Below, in pieces: positions 24,337 to 39,605 of a DNA stretch of 64,000 bases. The translations under genes were made by a program, and so were the position numbers. The DNA comes from Begonia masoniana (Eukaryota; Streptophyta; Magnoliopsida; Cucurbitales; Begoniaceae): contig CM039509.1 in the NCBI GenBank assembly GCA_022432975.1, positions 3,349,043-3,413,042 on the forward strand. The letters are read 5' to 3'. The notes under the pieces are model-generated. The model saw only the letters and a list, made by a program, of their open reading frames with translations. It had not been told where the DNA came from and searched no databases. The stretch's first letter is position 1. Each line of letters begins with the position of its first letter.

Positions 24337-25249
24337 TGTAACGATCCCTTTTCCCAGCAAGATATTGTCCGCTCTGGGGATTGGACCGTAGCCCAATATC
24401 CTCCCCTCACGGCTTTGTTTGGCGAGAACTTCCCGGAAGGTCACCCAACCTGGAATTGCTCTCGTCGAAGCACTTTTAACTTCGGAGTTCTTATGGGATC
24501 CGTTGTCAATTGTGCTCCAAAACGCGTCTTGCTATATTAGGAGGGTCTCTTTACATATGTTTCATTTCCATATACTTCCTCAAGCGATGCGGGATTGTGA
24601 CAACCCCCCTTTCTATGACCGAACCCTCCGGCCCAAGTCCAACCCGGGATTCGTGGAGTTTTAACCCAATACGTCACCCTCCGGCCCAAGTCCCACTCGG
24701 GATTCGCGTAGCACTGGGTGGTTCCTCCTCATACGTGTCCATTCGGGTCATCACAATCACCCCCCCCCCCTCGGGAGCCCAACTTCTTCGTTGGCCACAT
24801 TTTCGGTTGGGTACAGGCTCTGATACCATTTGTAACGACCCCTTTTCCCAGCAAGATATTGTCCGCTCTGGGTATTGGACCGCAGCCCAATATCCTCCCC
24901 TCACGGCTTTGTTTGGCGAGAACTTCCCGGAAGGTCACCCAACCTGGAATTGCTCTCGCCGAAACACTTTTAACTTCAGAGTTCTTATGGGATCCGTTGC
25001 CAATTGTGCTCCAAAACACGTCTTGCTATATTTGGAGGGTCTCTTTACATATGTTTCATTTCCATATACTTCTCCAAGCGATGCGGGATTGTGACAACCC
25101 CCCTTTCTATGACCGAACCCTCCGGCCCAAGTCCAACCCGGGATTCGTGGAGTTTTAACCCAGTACGTCACCCTCCGGCCCAAGTCCCACTCGGGATTCG
25201 CGGAGCACTGGGTGGTTCCTCCTCATACATCTCCATTCGGGTCATCACA
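24337..25249 (-). mobile_element. Cassandra TRIM with 5S-rRNA-like LTRs, copy 2
   Basis: Direct repeats 24337-24755 and 24831-25249 are both 419 bp, start TGTAACGAYCCCTTTTCC and end GGGTCATCACA. The 75-bp interior (24756-24830) starts with a C-tract (reverse polypurine) and ends GGCTCTGATACCATT, the reverse complement of the initiator-methionine primer site. Each LTR contains a reverse-complement 5S rRNA block (about 24422-24515 and 24914-25008: GAACTTCCCGGAAGGTCACC, TTTTAACTTC, GAGTTCTTATGGGATCC). CCTAT at 24332-24336 and 25250-25254 is a perfect target duplication. The LTRs differ at few positions, so this copy is younger than copy 1. It sits in the 3' region of the plus-strand hAT. Confidence 0.92.
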
Positions 25250-25571
25250 CCTATGCATTCATCCTGTGCTGAAATTAAAGTGCTGAAATTGAAGTAGCCA
25301 TTGCCATTGGTGACTGGTGTTCTTGTCAGTTGTCCTGGCGTTGTTAATTTGTTATTGTTGGTTTACATTTTTACAAGTAGTGCACTAGTGCTGAGCTGTT
25401 GATGATTCATGATTGGGTGGAGAAGAAGATTTATTTTGAGATTATATCTAAAATACAGCACTCTATATCTCAAGTAGTAGCATTTTAATATATTAATTTT
25501 CATTTTTCAGGTTCTAGAGTGTGTTAATTTTCTACCAATTCATAAATTTTTATGTTTTAAAAAAAAAAAAA

Positions 25572-25804
25572 AAGAGGTTGCGGGCGGAACCGGGACCAGA
25601 CCGGGATTTCGGGTGCGGTCCAGGTTCGGTCCTGGTCCCGCACCGGACCGGTCCAGGTTCCGGGGAAAAAAATCCCGAACCTGTTCGGGCCGGTTCGATC
25701 CGGTCCGAGGACCGGTCCAGGTTCTGGGGAAAAAAATCCCGAACCTGTTCGGGCCGGTTCGGTCCGGGCTCGGGACCGGACCGAACCGGCCCGTGCCCAC
25801 CCTA
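25572..25804 (+). mobile_element. Right end of the plus-strand hAT element
   Basis: A GC-rich region packed with GGTCCGG, CCGGTTCGG and ACCGGACC motifs ends in CCCGTGCCCACCCTA, a hAT terminal inverted repeat. It includes a duplicated block of about 64 bp (25660-25722 and 25724-25786) with the small palindrome CCCGAACCTGTTCGGG. Such subterminal repeats are transposase-binding regions in hAT elements. The predicted flanking octamer is CTTGGACC; no partner left end was found, because the left side is cut at 21861. Confidence 0.7.
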
Positions 25805-26005
25805 CTTGGACCATATCAATGGAAAGAAACGTATGTGTGTCATTTATTGGCGTAACTAATCATAAATTAATTATCTTTAGTGTTTTGACTTTCATTAAGT
25901 CGTCTATCTATAATTTATTTTATAGATCAAATAGCACTGACATATCAAGAGGAATGCTCATGGATCATTTTTCAGATTTAAAAACAAAAAAGAATAAGTA
26001 TTTTT

Positions 26006-26187
26006 TGTTTAAAAAAAAGTGGGAAAACCGGAACCGGATTAGAACCGAAACCAAATTCGGATCCGGTTCTAATCTGGTCCTTAAAAAAATAAAAACAATC
26101 CCAATCCTAAAATTTAAAAATCGAATTTTATTATTTCGGTTTCAATCTTCCTTAAAATCGGACCGGACCGATTTTTGCTCACCCCTA
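26006..26187 (+). mobile_element. Right end of a further hAT copy
   Basis: AAAAAAAGTGGGAAAACCGG and the following 60 bases match 7868-7925 closely, then run through ACCGG/GGTCC repeats to the terminus TTTTTGCTCACCCCTA. The octamer after it, GTCACGGT, does not match the flank of the left end at 6277, so these are two different copies of one family. Confidence 0.6.
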
Positions 26188-26718
26188 GTCACGGTCCAGT
26201 GTGCACACATTTGCGCACACAAAATCACATTCACGATTGACGGACAAAGTCACACACACAAAATCACATTCACAAAATCACAGTCCAAGCATCACAATTC
26301 AAAATATGAAATCTGAAAATCAAACACAAAATCTGAAAATACCTCCTCGGAAGCCTCGGCCGTCACTCGTCGCAGTCGAACTCGGAAGCCTCGGTCGCAG
26401 TCTTCAGTCGGCGGGCTTGCCTCGCAGTGGTCGTCGGTCGTCGGACTCGGGGTTGACTCGTCACTCGTCGCAGACTCGCAGGGCTCGGTTGGGACTGGAG
26501 TTCGGTTTGCTGGTTAGGTTCTGAAATCGCAACCTAACCCAAGCACTGAGCCGGGCTGAGTTGGGTTCTCGCTTTTCGGTTTCGAACCTAAAAGCGAACC
26601 GAAACCGAGAACATTATATTCCAACCGACCCGAACATAAAAATTTAACACAAATCGAACCGAACCGAACCGACCAGAACGTTTCAAGGTTCGGTTCGGTT
26701 CGGTTTGCCCACCCTAAT
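26188..26718 (-). mobile_element. Leader and terminal region of a minus-strand hAT element
   Basis: On the minus strand this begins with a terminal repeat GGGTGGGCAAACCGAACCG, passes GGTTCGG arrays (26580-26700), and enters a CpG-rich stretch (26340-26520), the typical untranslated first exon of these hATs. It contains no ORF with recognisable homology. Confidence 0.5.
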
Positions 26719-28045
26719 AATGTGCAGCATCAATAAAAAAAAAGCGTAACTTTAATTTCACAGAGCAGGCGGAGCAGCGTGCATGACGATTTTAGCGTGG
26801 CCATAAAAATGGAGTTTTTCACAGTGATGGTCATGGAATGGTGACGGTACACGCCAGAAATTTCTGGCTAAAGCAGTGGCCCACATTTTTATTTTCAATT
26901 TTAGAAGGCTCATTGCAAATCATCCACCACTATCCATTGCCAAACCAACACAGACCCACAGTCTAGAGAGAGAAAAAGAGCAGAGAGACAAATGGAAAAA
27001 TACAAGGATAGACGATGAAAACCAGTATTGTAGATAGAGAAACTGATGGGTTTTCAATAGTTTTCTCAATCGGGTCAACTTTTGTACTGCATTTGATTTA
27101 CTAGTATGATCGGTTGGCTTCATCGGTGCGTTTTTCTTTAATCTATGATGAGGTCTTCTTTGATTGTTGTATTCGCGTAGAAAGAAACTATTGATTCTGG
27201 GTTGGTTGATGATTTACTTTGATTAGATTGATGAAGATTTTCTATCTATGATCTCATTGCCGTTTGCATCAGGGAAAAAAACTGAAAAGGGAATGCTGGC
27301 TGTTGTATTATTTCTGAGAATTTCATGATTAGAGAGTGGTCTGTTTTGATGTTTTGATTCATTGAAATGATGGAACAATCTAAAACTATCCCACATTGCT
27401 TAGTTAAAGCTCTGTGTTAGTCTATAACTACTCGAACACTCTTCCATTGCAATGCGATTCTTAATGGTGAGTTCTTCGCGATATCATTTGATGTATGAAC
27501 CGGAAAAATACATTTCAATAGTGTCGGATTTTCTTTTTGTGTGTTTTTGTTGTTGATTTGTAAAAATGGAGATGAAAGTATACAATATTTCTTGTGTTTT
27601 CTTGTATCTTTGATTTTTTTACTGAACTATTTAGATTAAATTTTCTCCAGGATAGTACAATGCCTTGGTCGCTTTGGAAACCATTTATTACCAATTAGTT
27701 TGCTTTTGGATGAGACTCTCATGGCTCTGCTTGTGTTTTGACTTCTGAAATAGTCGAATTGTTAGACTTGCCTGTTGTGTATCGGATTCCATTTTTAAGA
27801 TTAGGAAGCTGTTCGCAATTTTATCCAAAATGGAAAACATTTTAAGCCTCCTATGCAAATGGATGAGAAAATACGATTCGGAAAAGATCATGCTGGAGCT
27901 TTTCACTAGTAGTTTACTGTAAAAGCGAAAAAGAAATAAGGCAGTACAAATGGAAAAGGATCATTTTGGAGCTCTCCACTGGTAGCTTATTCATTAAACT
28001 ATAAATCTGTTTTATAAGGAACTACATACCTACAGTAGATTTGCA
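26719..28045 (+). promoter_or_regulatory. Upstream region and probable 5' UTR of the Atos-like gene
   Basis: This is non-coding DNA between the hAT nest and the Atos-like start codon. A GA-rich leader-like stretch lies near 26950-27020. The phrase GGAAAAGGATCATTTTGGAG at 27953 repeats a degenerate copy at 27878, about 75 bp apart. An in-frame TAA lies about 50 bp upstream of the ATG at 28046. A 5' UTR intron is likely but cannot be placed safely. Confidence 0.4.
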
Positions 28046-32150
<4,105 letters not shown>

Positions 32151-33112
32151 GTGTGCCAGCAAACCTCCCACTCAAAGGCTATGCCGTTCTGCATAAATGG
32201 TTTTTGTAGATAATTGATCTGTACATTTACGGCAAAGTTTCGATTGTGGCCAATATTAGCATTATTAATGATGTAAATAACAATATGCATCAATCTGGTA
32301 TGCAATTGCCAAAGTTATCATCTTTTTTAGAGAGAAAAAAGGGGTCTCGAGTCAAGGTCTCCCGACCCGATCCAGAAGTCTAAATGTTATACTTGAGTCG
32401 ATATTAAAGGTTGAAAGTCGTTATTAGAGTCGAATTTTGAACTGAAACTAGAAGTGCATGCAATAAGTAAGTTTAATTTGGATGAAAGATACTGATTGCT
32501 TGATTGGAATCTGGCCAATTCCTGCTTGTTCTTCTGTTAATTATTGGCACTGCTACAAAAAGTTTTTAGGCAAAGCTTCTCAATGCATATATCTTATGAC
32601 AATTACATCATATCTAACCGTTTAGGCTATTCCATTTCTGAAAAATGTGCAGCAATTGGCGAGTTTTTGTTGCACCTAAGGGAAAGAGGAAGGATGAGGG
32701 ACGTTTTGGCTATGTTTACAGCAGGAGGAAGCCAATGGCAGAACAGTAATTCTTTGCCGAGGTTAGTGGAGTTTGTTGTTATGCGAGTTGCAATTTTTGG
32801 GTGGAGATTGCTGATAGTGATGGGTAGCAGCACAGGGGAGTTTATAGGTTGGTTGTCTGTCGAGGAGAAGAGGGGACAAATTTTGAAGTAAACTTCTAGT
32901 GAAAGAGAAATCCGAGACATGGATGGGGGGCCCTATTCGGTGCATTTTCAAACCGTTCCAAAAAATTAAAAAAAAAAAATCCGAAAAACTCGGTTTTCAC
33001 AGTAATTTTTATAAAATCAATAAAATTCAAAATATTCAAAATAAATATGCAATTTTATAAACTATTTAATTTTTTTTTTAAATTAGAAAAAAAAAATTCC
33101 AAAAATCCGAGT
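32151..33112. other. 3' flank of the Atos-like gene
   Basis: This contains the 3' UTR and unassigned DNA. 32925-33112 is A-rich with CCGAAAAACTCGG and CCGAGTCCACCCACCCGACC, reminiscent of a decayed hAT end, but no terminal duplication was found. An ORF at 32544-32891 has no recognisable homology and no features of a gene. Confidence 0.35.
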
Positions 33113-34157
33113 CCACCCACCCGACCGACATATTGCAGCCTCTACCTTCTCCCCGAGAAAGTGTGGGAGGACATTTTGATGCATTTCATTGAAGGCATTA
33201 CAAGATCATGGGGTTATGACACACTATTCTAGTTGTGGTCGATCCATTAACAAAGCTTTCTCACTTTGTATTCCTAAAGCCACCATTCTCGGTGAAAAGG
33301 ATAGCCAAAAATTTTTGCAAAGAAATAATTCGGCTTCATAGTGTCTCTTGGAGTATCATAAGTGACCGCAAGAAGGTATTTACTAGCTTGTTTTGGCGTG
33401 AGTTATTCAGGTTGCAGCATACTTCCCTCAAGAGGAGTTTTGTATACCACCTCCAGACTGATGGGCAAATTGAAGTTCTTAATCGTTGCCTAAAAGCTCA
33501 TCTTCGATGTTTCACCTCGGACCAACCTTGTCATTGGAGTAAATTATTATGTTGGGTTGAATATTGGTATAATACCAATTTTTAGAGTGCAGCCAAGTCC
33601 ATCCCCTTCCGACCGCTTAATGGCAACGACCGCCCTACCCTATTGCGATATTGTGGTGCAAAAACTTCTAGCGTATTTGTGGATCAACTACTTCGGAAAA
33701 AAGATGAGCAATTAAAAATTCTCCATAACAATTTGGAGAAGGCTCAAGAGAGGATGCAGAAGTATGCAAACGCCTCTAGAACGTACAAGGATTCTCAGAT
33801 GGGTGATTTAGAATGGTTAAAAATTCAACTGTACCACCAAACATCAATGAAACATCGAGCAAATTCCAAATTATCGCCCAAGTATTTTGGCTCCATTGAG
33901 ATCCTGGCTCAAGTGGTGCGGTAGCATATCGTGTCAATTTACTCAAAAGGTTGAAGAGCTCATTCGTTCTTTCACATCTCCCAATTGAGGGTGAGCTCTA
34001 TCTCTTGAAGCTGAAAATAGTAATTTTTTTAAAAAAAAGGAAAACACAAAAAATGGTAGTTAAAGCCATGAAGACCAAGGAAAAGAACAAGGAATTTCCT
34101 TCCATTGGGCGAGTGGGTTTGCTAGGAAGACAAAGAGTGGTCGCTTGGGAACAATGA
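33113..34157 (+). pseudogene. Ty3/gypsy integrase fragment
   Basis: The translation shows LPEKVWEDI, then after a frame shift near 33228 VVVDPLTKLSHFVFLKPPF, IISDRKKVFTSLFWRELFRL, YHLQTDGQIEVLNRCLKAHL and HWSKLLCWVEYWYNTNF (stop), followed by the integrase C-terminal region (ERMQKYANASRTYKD, KLSPKYFGSIEIL). The D, D and E catalytic positions are present, but frames break at 33228, 33583 and 33922. No LTR or other pol domain adjoins it. It is a truncated chromovirus-like fragment. Confidence 0.8.
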
Positions 34158-34568
34158 ATTCTATATTTTTACCGTAAATCGAGTAAAATTAGATGTATAC
34201 TTTGATTTATCTTTTATTATAATGTATCGTACATTTATCAATTTATTATCCATTACAAGTGAGCATGGTCACCTTCTGTCTAGTCTTAGAGTTCAACCAA
34301 ACAGTGAACCAACTATTCTTCGATTTTAGAAATAAAATTGTAACTGTGGACATAAAGAATCAAATCCAACAATGAGATACGATAAGGCTCTGTTCGATTA
34401 CAAAACAAAATTAAAAATTAATTTTATATAAATATATAGTCAAGTTTTTGGAAGATTTTTTTAGGTTTGGATTGGATCATCAATTCATTTTGGGTTTAGG
34501 TTAGATTTGGAATTCCTGACAATATTGTCCATAATTCAATTTGAGTAGAATGTTTTTTTTTTTTCACA
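34158..34568. other. AT-rich spacer before the copia element
   Basis: No coding potential or repeat boundary is seen except the target duplication TCACA at 34564-34568, which flanks the next element. Confidence 0.4.
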
Positions 34569-35590
34569 TGTTAATTTCGGTGTGACCCGATTTTTTACTA
34601 GGCCAGGCCGGTTCGGCTCACGTTGTGAATCTCAATATGACTAGGGTTTTATGTTATGTATAAATATATGATAGTGTGGTAAAACTCATTGTACCTTGAT
34701 TTGACATAGTGATTTCTCCTCTACCCATAGTTTTTTCCCTTCTAAGGTTTCCACGTAAATCTTGGTGTCCATTGTTTCTCGTTTTTCTTTTTTGTTTTAA
34801 GTTCGGTTTTTCAACAATTGGTATCAGAGATTCAAGTTGAAGATTTTTGGAAGTCAGGGTTTGATTTTTCGAAGGTATCGAACGTTTTTCAAATTTGCAA
34901 TTTCGAGAGTTGAAATTGAAATTTGTGAAAAAAGAAACTAGAAAATAATATTTTTTTCTATTTGCTCTTGGGGAAGAAACAGAAAAAATGGAACTTTTGG
35001 TTTGTTGTCCTTCGACAGAGGAGAAGTGTGAAACAGAGGTCTTTTTTACACGAAGAAGAAACAGAGAGGAGAGCGCCACCCGAGCCGACCGCGAGAAGCC
35101 CAGCCGCCGCTCGCGAACTCCGCTGTCGCGCGCACAGAACCCGCCGCCGTCGCGCGCACAGAATCTACCGCCAATCAAAGCCGCGCGCGAGTCAGAGAAC
35201 TCCAATTGCTCGCACGCCGCGCCGCCGTCGTCTATCATCAACCGAGCAGAGTCGCCGTGACTGAGATTCTGCTGCGCCTCCGTTTAGAAACTCGCCACCG
35301 ATCTGCTCCGACGTAATCACAGAGCCCCAGCCGCACAACGCCGATCACATGCTGACAATTCCTGTTCAATTTTTGGGTATTTTTCACAGGTCACAGAATT
35401 TCGTGGTGTTCTGCATATTGATTACTACCGCGAATAATCTGTTAATTTTGAACTATATTCTGAAATTTTTATTTGTAAAATCTTGGGGTTCCGAAGAAGT
35501 TTCTGGATGGTTGACATATTGTTTGCTGTTATTTTCGGTGTAATTATCTGGTAGAGATATTGTTGGAAAAATATTCTGAATTTCTGAGAG

Positions 35591-36070
35591 ATGACGTCAT
35601 TAAAATATGATATTCCTTTACTGGATAGGAATACAAGATTTTTAATATGGCAAGTAAAGATGTGAGACCTACTCGCTCAAATGGAATTGGATGACACGTT
35701 CCTTGGTTTTGATAATATGCCTGAATCTTGGTCAGAGGCGGAGAAACTCGCAAGAGACAGAAAAGCATTATCTCTGATTCGTCTACACTTGTCAAATTCA
35801 ATTTTGGAGAATGTGTTGAAGGCGAAATCTGCTGCTGAAGTATGGTCAAAATTGAAAGAATTGTGCCAACATAAAACTCTGACGAGTAAGCTGTATTTGA
35901 AGCAACGATTATATTTTCAACATATGAGAGAAGGGGCTTATATCGAAGAACACTTGTGTGCATTCAAAGAGATAGTTTCAGATTTGGAAACTTTGGAGTG
36001 CAAATATGATGATGAGGATTTAACTTTGATTCTATTGTGCTTGTTGCCTGCTTCGTACAATATTTTCTGA
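35591..36070 (+). pseudogene. Copia gag, truncated
   Basis: From ATG 35591 the frame reads a typical copia gag start (YDIPLLDRNTRF) with one stop where CGA would be expected (TGA near 35662). It continues as FDNMPESWSEAEKLARDRKA, VWSKLKELCQHKTLTSKLYL and LLPASYNIF before ending at 36068. The zinc knuckle is absent, because the internal deletion starts here. Confidence 0.8.
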
Positions 36071-36075
36071 GACAC

Positions 36076-38094
36076 GATGTTATTTTCTGCCCTGCATATG
36101 CTCATGTTGATCAGGGTAAGTTAGAATCAAGATCATTAAAGTGTGTATTCCTTGGATACAAGTCTGGAGTAAAGGGGTACAAATAATGATGCCCAGGACA
36201 TAATAAAGTCAGATATAGTAGAGATGTGGTATTTGATGAGACTGCTATGTTGAATAAACTATCTCCAGAGGTCTTGCTAGAAAAGACTAATCAGATATCT
36301 AGTGGAAATTTTGAAGTTGAACTTGGATCAGGGTCGACATCAGGATCTTCAGTTCAAGACAGTTCAGAAACACATGATGACATTGTTTCTCTACAGCCAC
36401 CGGTATTGGTTTCTCCACAATATGGCATTGCCAAAAATAGACTGAGGAGGAAGATTAGACCTCCACAGAAATATGGGGAAGCAGATTTAGTTGCTTATAC
36501 TTTAAGTGTAGCTGAAAGCATTGATGCATCTGATGAACCATCTACCTATTCAGAGGCAGTAAGTTCAAAGGATTGGGAAAAATAGATGATTGCTATGTAG
36601 GAGGAAATGGAATCTCTTCAGAAGAATGGCACGTGAAACTTAGTCGAGTTGCCTAAGGACAAGAAATCTGTTAATTGCAAATGGGTGTTCAAGAGAAAGG
36701 AAGGCACACCGGGTGTTGAAGAAGAAAGATACAAAGCACGTCTGGTTGCTAAGGGTTACAGTCAGATTCCAGGTGTAGACTTCACTGATGTGTTTTCTCC
36801 AGTTGTTAAGCATAGCTCGATTCGAGCTTTGTTAGGCGTTGTGGCTATGCACGACCTTGAGCTTGAGCAGTTAGATGTGAAAACTGCATTTTTACATGGA
36901 GAACTTGAGGAGAACATCTATATGCAGCAACCTGAAGGGTTCAAAGTTCCTGGAAAGGAGACTTATGTTTGTTCATTGAAAAAGTCTCTCTATGGTCTAA
37001 AGCAATTGCCAAGACAGTGGTATAAGAGATTTGATTCATTCATGTCTAATCAAGGTTTCAGAAGGAGCAATTACGATAGTTGTGTTTACATGAAGAATGG
37101 CAAGAATGGGTCAATGATTTATCTGCTCTTATACGTAGATGATATGTTGATAGCAGCTAAAAATATAGAAGATATCAAAAGGGTTAAAGAACAATTGAGT
37201 AATGAATTTGAGATGAAAGATTTGGGAGCTGCCAAAAGAATTCTTGGTATGGAAATACAAAGAGATAGGAAAGTTGGTAAACTGTACCTAAATCAAAAGG
37301 GGTATATTCAGAAGGCTCTCTGCAGGTTTAACATGAATAAATCTAAGCCTGTTAGTATTCCATTAGCAGCCCATTTCAAACTTTCATCTACTTTATGTCC
37401 TCAGTCAAATGAAGAAGTTAATTATATGTCTTGAGTTCCATATTCTAGTGCAGTGACATTGCTTATGTATGCTATGGTTTGTACGCGTCCAGATTTATCT
37501 TATGCAGTCAGTGCAAGAAGTAGATACATGGCTAATTTAGGAAAGGAACACTGGAAAGCTGTTCAGTGGATTCTTAGGTATCTGCGGGGGACTAGTGATG
37601 TATGTCTTCAATTTGGAAGAAATAGAGATCCAGTAATTGGATACGTTGATTCTGACTATGCAGGAGATCTTGATAAAAGAAGATCTCTCACAAGATATGT
37701 TTTTACAGTTGGAGGTTGTGCCATCAGTTGGAGAGCTACTTTACAAGATACCGTCGCATTGTCTACTACAGAGGCAGAATATATGGCTATTACAGAAGCA
37801 TGCAAGGAAGCCATATGGTTGAAAGGTTTGTTCAGTGAGCTCAATAAAGATTTGCAGATTTCCACAGTATTTTACGATAGTCAGAGTGCTATTTTTCTCA
37901 CCAAAGATCAGATGTTTCATAAGAAGACGAAGCACATTGATATTCGTTATCATTTTGTCTGTGATGTGATTTCCTGTGGTGATTTCGCAGTGAGTAAGAT
38001 TAGTACTCATGATTATCCTGCTAATATGATGACCAAGATTTTGCCCACATCTAAGTTCAAACTTTGTTTGAGCTTGGTTGGTATTAGCTGCTGA
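36076..38094 (+). pseudogene. Copia pol: integrase end, reverse transcriptase, RNase H
   Basis: It begins with FCPAYAHVDQGKLESRSLKC (integrase C-terminal region), then the reverse transcriptase (KWVFKRKEGTPGVEEERYKA, LDVKTAFLHGELEENIYMQQ, intact YVDD) and RNase H ([33 protein letters not shown]). In-frame stops are at 36187 region (TAA, TGA), 36583 (TAG), 36598 (TAG), 36634 (TGA) and 37432 (TGA); most fit TGG or CAG transitions. The catalytic residues of reverse transcriptase survive, but the polyprotein cannot be made. Confidence 0.9.
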
Positions 38095-39502
38095 TTTCGC
38101 CCTGAGGGGCTTTTATGGTGGAGGAGCTTTGCTGGAGTTTTGGAGTATATTTTTATGCAGTAAAATTCATGTCAAGGTGGAGATTGTTAGTTTCGGTGTG
38201 ACCCGATTTCTGACTGGGCTAGGCCGGTTCGGCCCACGTTGTGAATCTCAATATGACTAGGGTTTTATGTTATGTATAAATATATGCTAGTGTGGCAAAA
38301 CTCATTGTACCTTGATTTGACATAGTGATTTCTCCTCTACCCGTGGTTTTTTCCCTTCTAGGGTTTCCGCGTAAATATTGGTGTCCACTGTTTCTCGTTT
38401 TTCTTTTTCGTTTTAAGTTCGATTTTTCAACATCACATGTAACTATAAAGTAGGAGTGGACAGAACTGGCCCGGGATCGAGGAATCAGACCAGATAGAAT
38501 CTTTCGGCCTGGTTTTGCTCGGTTCTCAAGGTTCTACGATCCAGGACAAGTTTTGAATGTAGATTTCCCACGATCTTCGAAGAATCGTGGAGAACCAACC
38601 AAAACCGTGGAAAACCCAGTTTGCCGAACCCAAAATCGATCTGAAGGACTTAGTCTGAAGGCTGAGCGTCCTTCAATAAGTGACTTTGAAAACCTGAAAC
38701 ATTCAGTTTCAGTTTCAGAGGCCCGAACGTCGCCCCTTGCATTCTCACAGAGCCAGACGCCAGTCACCCTATGCCCTCGCCGTCGGCTCGCCCTCGCCCC
38801 TCACCGGCTCGCCCTCGCCCTGTGCCCTCGGCCCCTCACCCTGTGCCCTCGCCCTTGACCTCGCCCTGTGGTCCTCGCCAATCGCCAGCCCAGAGAAGCC
38901 CTCGCTCTCTCCCCTCGACCCTCACAGTTCAGGTTAGCAAATCATTTATCGAATAAGTTGATTTCGAATTTTATCGCTATAGGTCGATTTGTGAGGGATG
39001 CAACTCCCGGTGAAAGCTTAGATTTGTCAAGAGACTTGCCACTAAGATTTGATTCTGTCATGCCCTAAATGGGATCCGAGACAGAATGGGGAACGACCCG
39101 GCCCGAAAAGGACTAGATCGTCATTAATTGCAGCGGAATGTTTGCAAATTAATATGAAGTCAGCCCAAAACATAATGGATTAAACAGGTCCAACAAATAA
39201 CGCCAGATAATGTGATGATATATGTCCAAATAATATAACACAGAGAAATTAAATACAACAAAAATTACACATCCACAGTAGTGTCTCACCTTAAAAATAT
39301 AAGATACTTCCTCAAGAAAAATTAATCAAAATAGGAAATTTCTGCAAAGTGATTGTTCTCATGCCGATAATTAAATTCTCCTTTACTGAATCCTGAAAAA
39401 AATAGTAGTCGTTTGGGGTGAGTCGACTAAACTCAATAAGGGTAGATTTTATTCCCAGCAGCAATAAAATATGTATGATTATGCTCAACAATATGAAAGA
39501 GA

Positions 39503-39605
39503 TTTAAAACATCGACGCTCGGCGGTCGTAGCCATGATTTAAAAACATCGACGCTCGGCGGTCGTAGCCATGATTTGAAAACATCGACTATCTGCGGTCG
39601 CACGC
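39503..39605 (+). repeat. About 38-bp tandem repeat in the left LTR (three units)
   Basis: ACATCGACGCTCGGCGGTCG followed by TAGCCATGATTT repeats twice, plus a divergent third unit. The matching place in the right LTR (44983-45040) has only two units, so copy number changed after insertion. Confidence 0.85.

Larger units (their letters stand above)
9291..26718 (-). mobile_element. Possible outer hAT element containing later insertions
   Basis: The left end TGGGGGTGGGCAAAT at 9291 and the right end, reverse-complement ATTAGGGTGGGCAAACCG ending near 26718, resemble hAT terminal inverted repeats with GGTTCGG subterminal repeats. The flanking octamers are TATGTGCA (9283-9290) and AATGTGCA (26719-26726), a 7 of 8 match. 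The minus-strand hAT transposase at 10436-11719 and the CpG-rich leader at 26340-26520 fit one element transcribed on the minus strand. The interior is heavily rearranged and its N-terminal coding half is missing, so the pairing is tentative. Confidence 0.4.
34569..38432 (+). mobile_element. Tork/TNT1-like Ty1/copia element with large internal deletion
   Basis: LTRs 34569-34816 and 38185-38432 are both 248 bp, begin TGTTARTTTCGGTGTGACCC and end TTTTTCAACA. The flanks TCACA at 34564-34568 and 38433-38437 are a perfect duplication. The primer site TGGTATCAGAGA is at 34819-34830, and the purine tract AAGGTGGAGAT precedes the 3' LTR. Inside are a partial gag and the end of integrase plus complete reverse transcriptase and RNase H. 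The C-terminal gag, protease and most of the integrase are missing at a junction near 36072. The equal-length LTRs suggest a comparatively recent insertion. Confidence 0.92.

Noticed and set aside
25540..25859. Overlapping ORFs rich in Arg, Pro and Gly
   Set aside because: They arise from the GC-rich subterminal repeats of a hAT element and are open on several frames at once.
6277..26187. Pairing of the hAT left end at 6277 with the right end at 26187 as one element
   Set aside because: The flanking octamers GTCGTTAC and GTCACGGT do not match, and this span would overlap rather than nest with the 9291-26718 pair; a copy of the right end at 7870 runs into the gap instead.
32544..32891. A 115-codon ORF downstream of the Atos-like gene
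   Set aside because: No homology, no splice or promoter context, and length is plausible by chance in this DNA.
34654..35264. ORFs of 195 and 100 codons on opposite strands near the copia 5' LTR
   Set aside because: They lie in LTR and CpG-rich leader sequence, have biased composition and no recognisable motif.
38553..39068. Pro/Ser/Arg-rich ORFs in the hAT leader
   Set aside because: Several frames are open together because of CCCTCGCC-type simple repeats; this matches the untranslated leaders of other hATs here.
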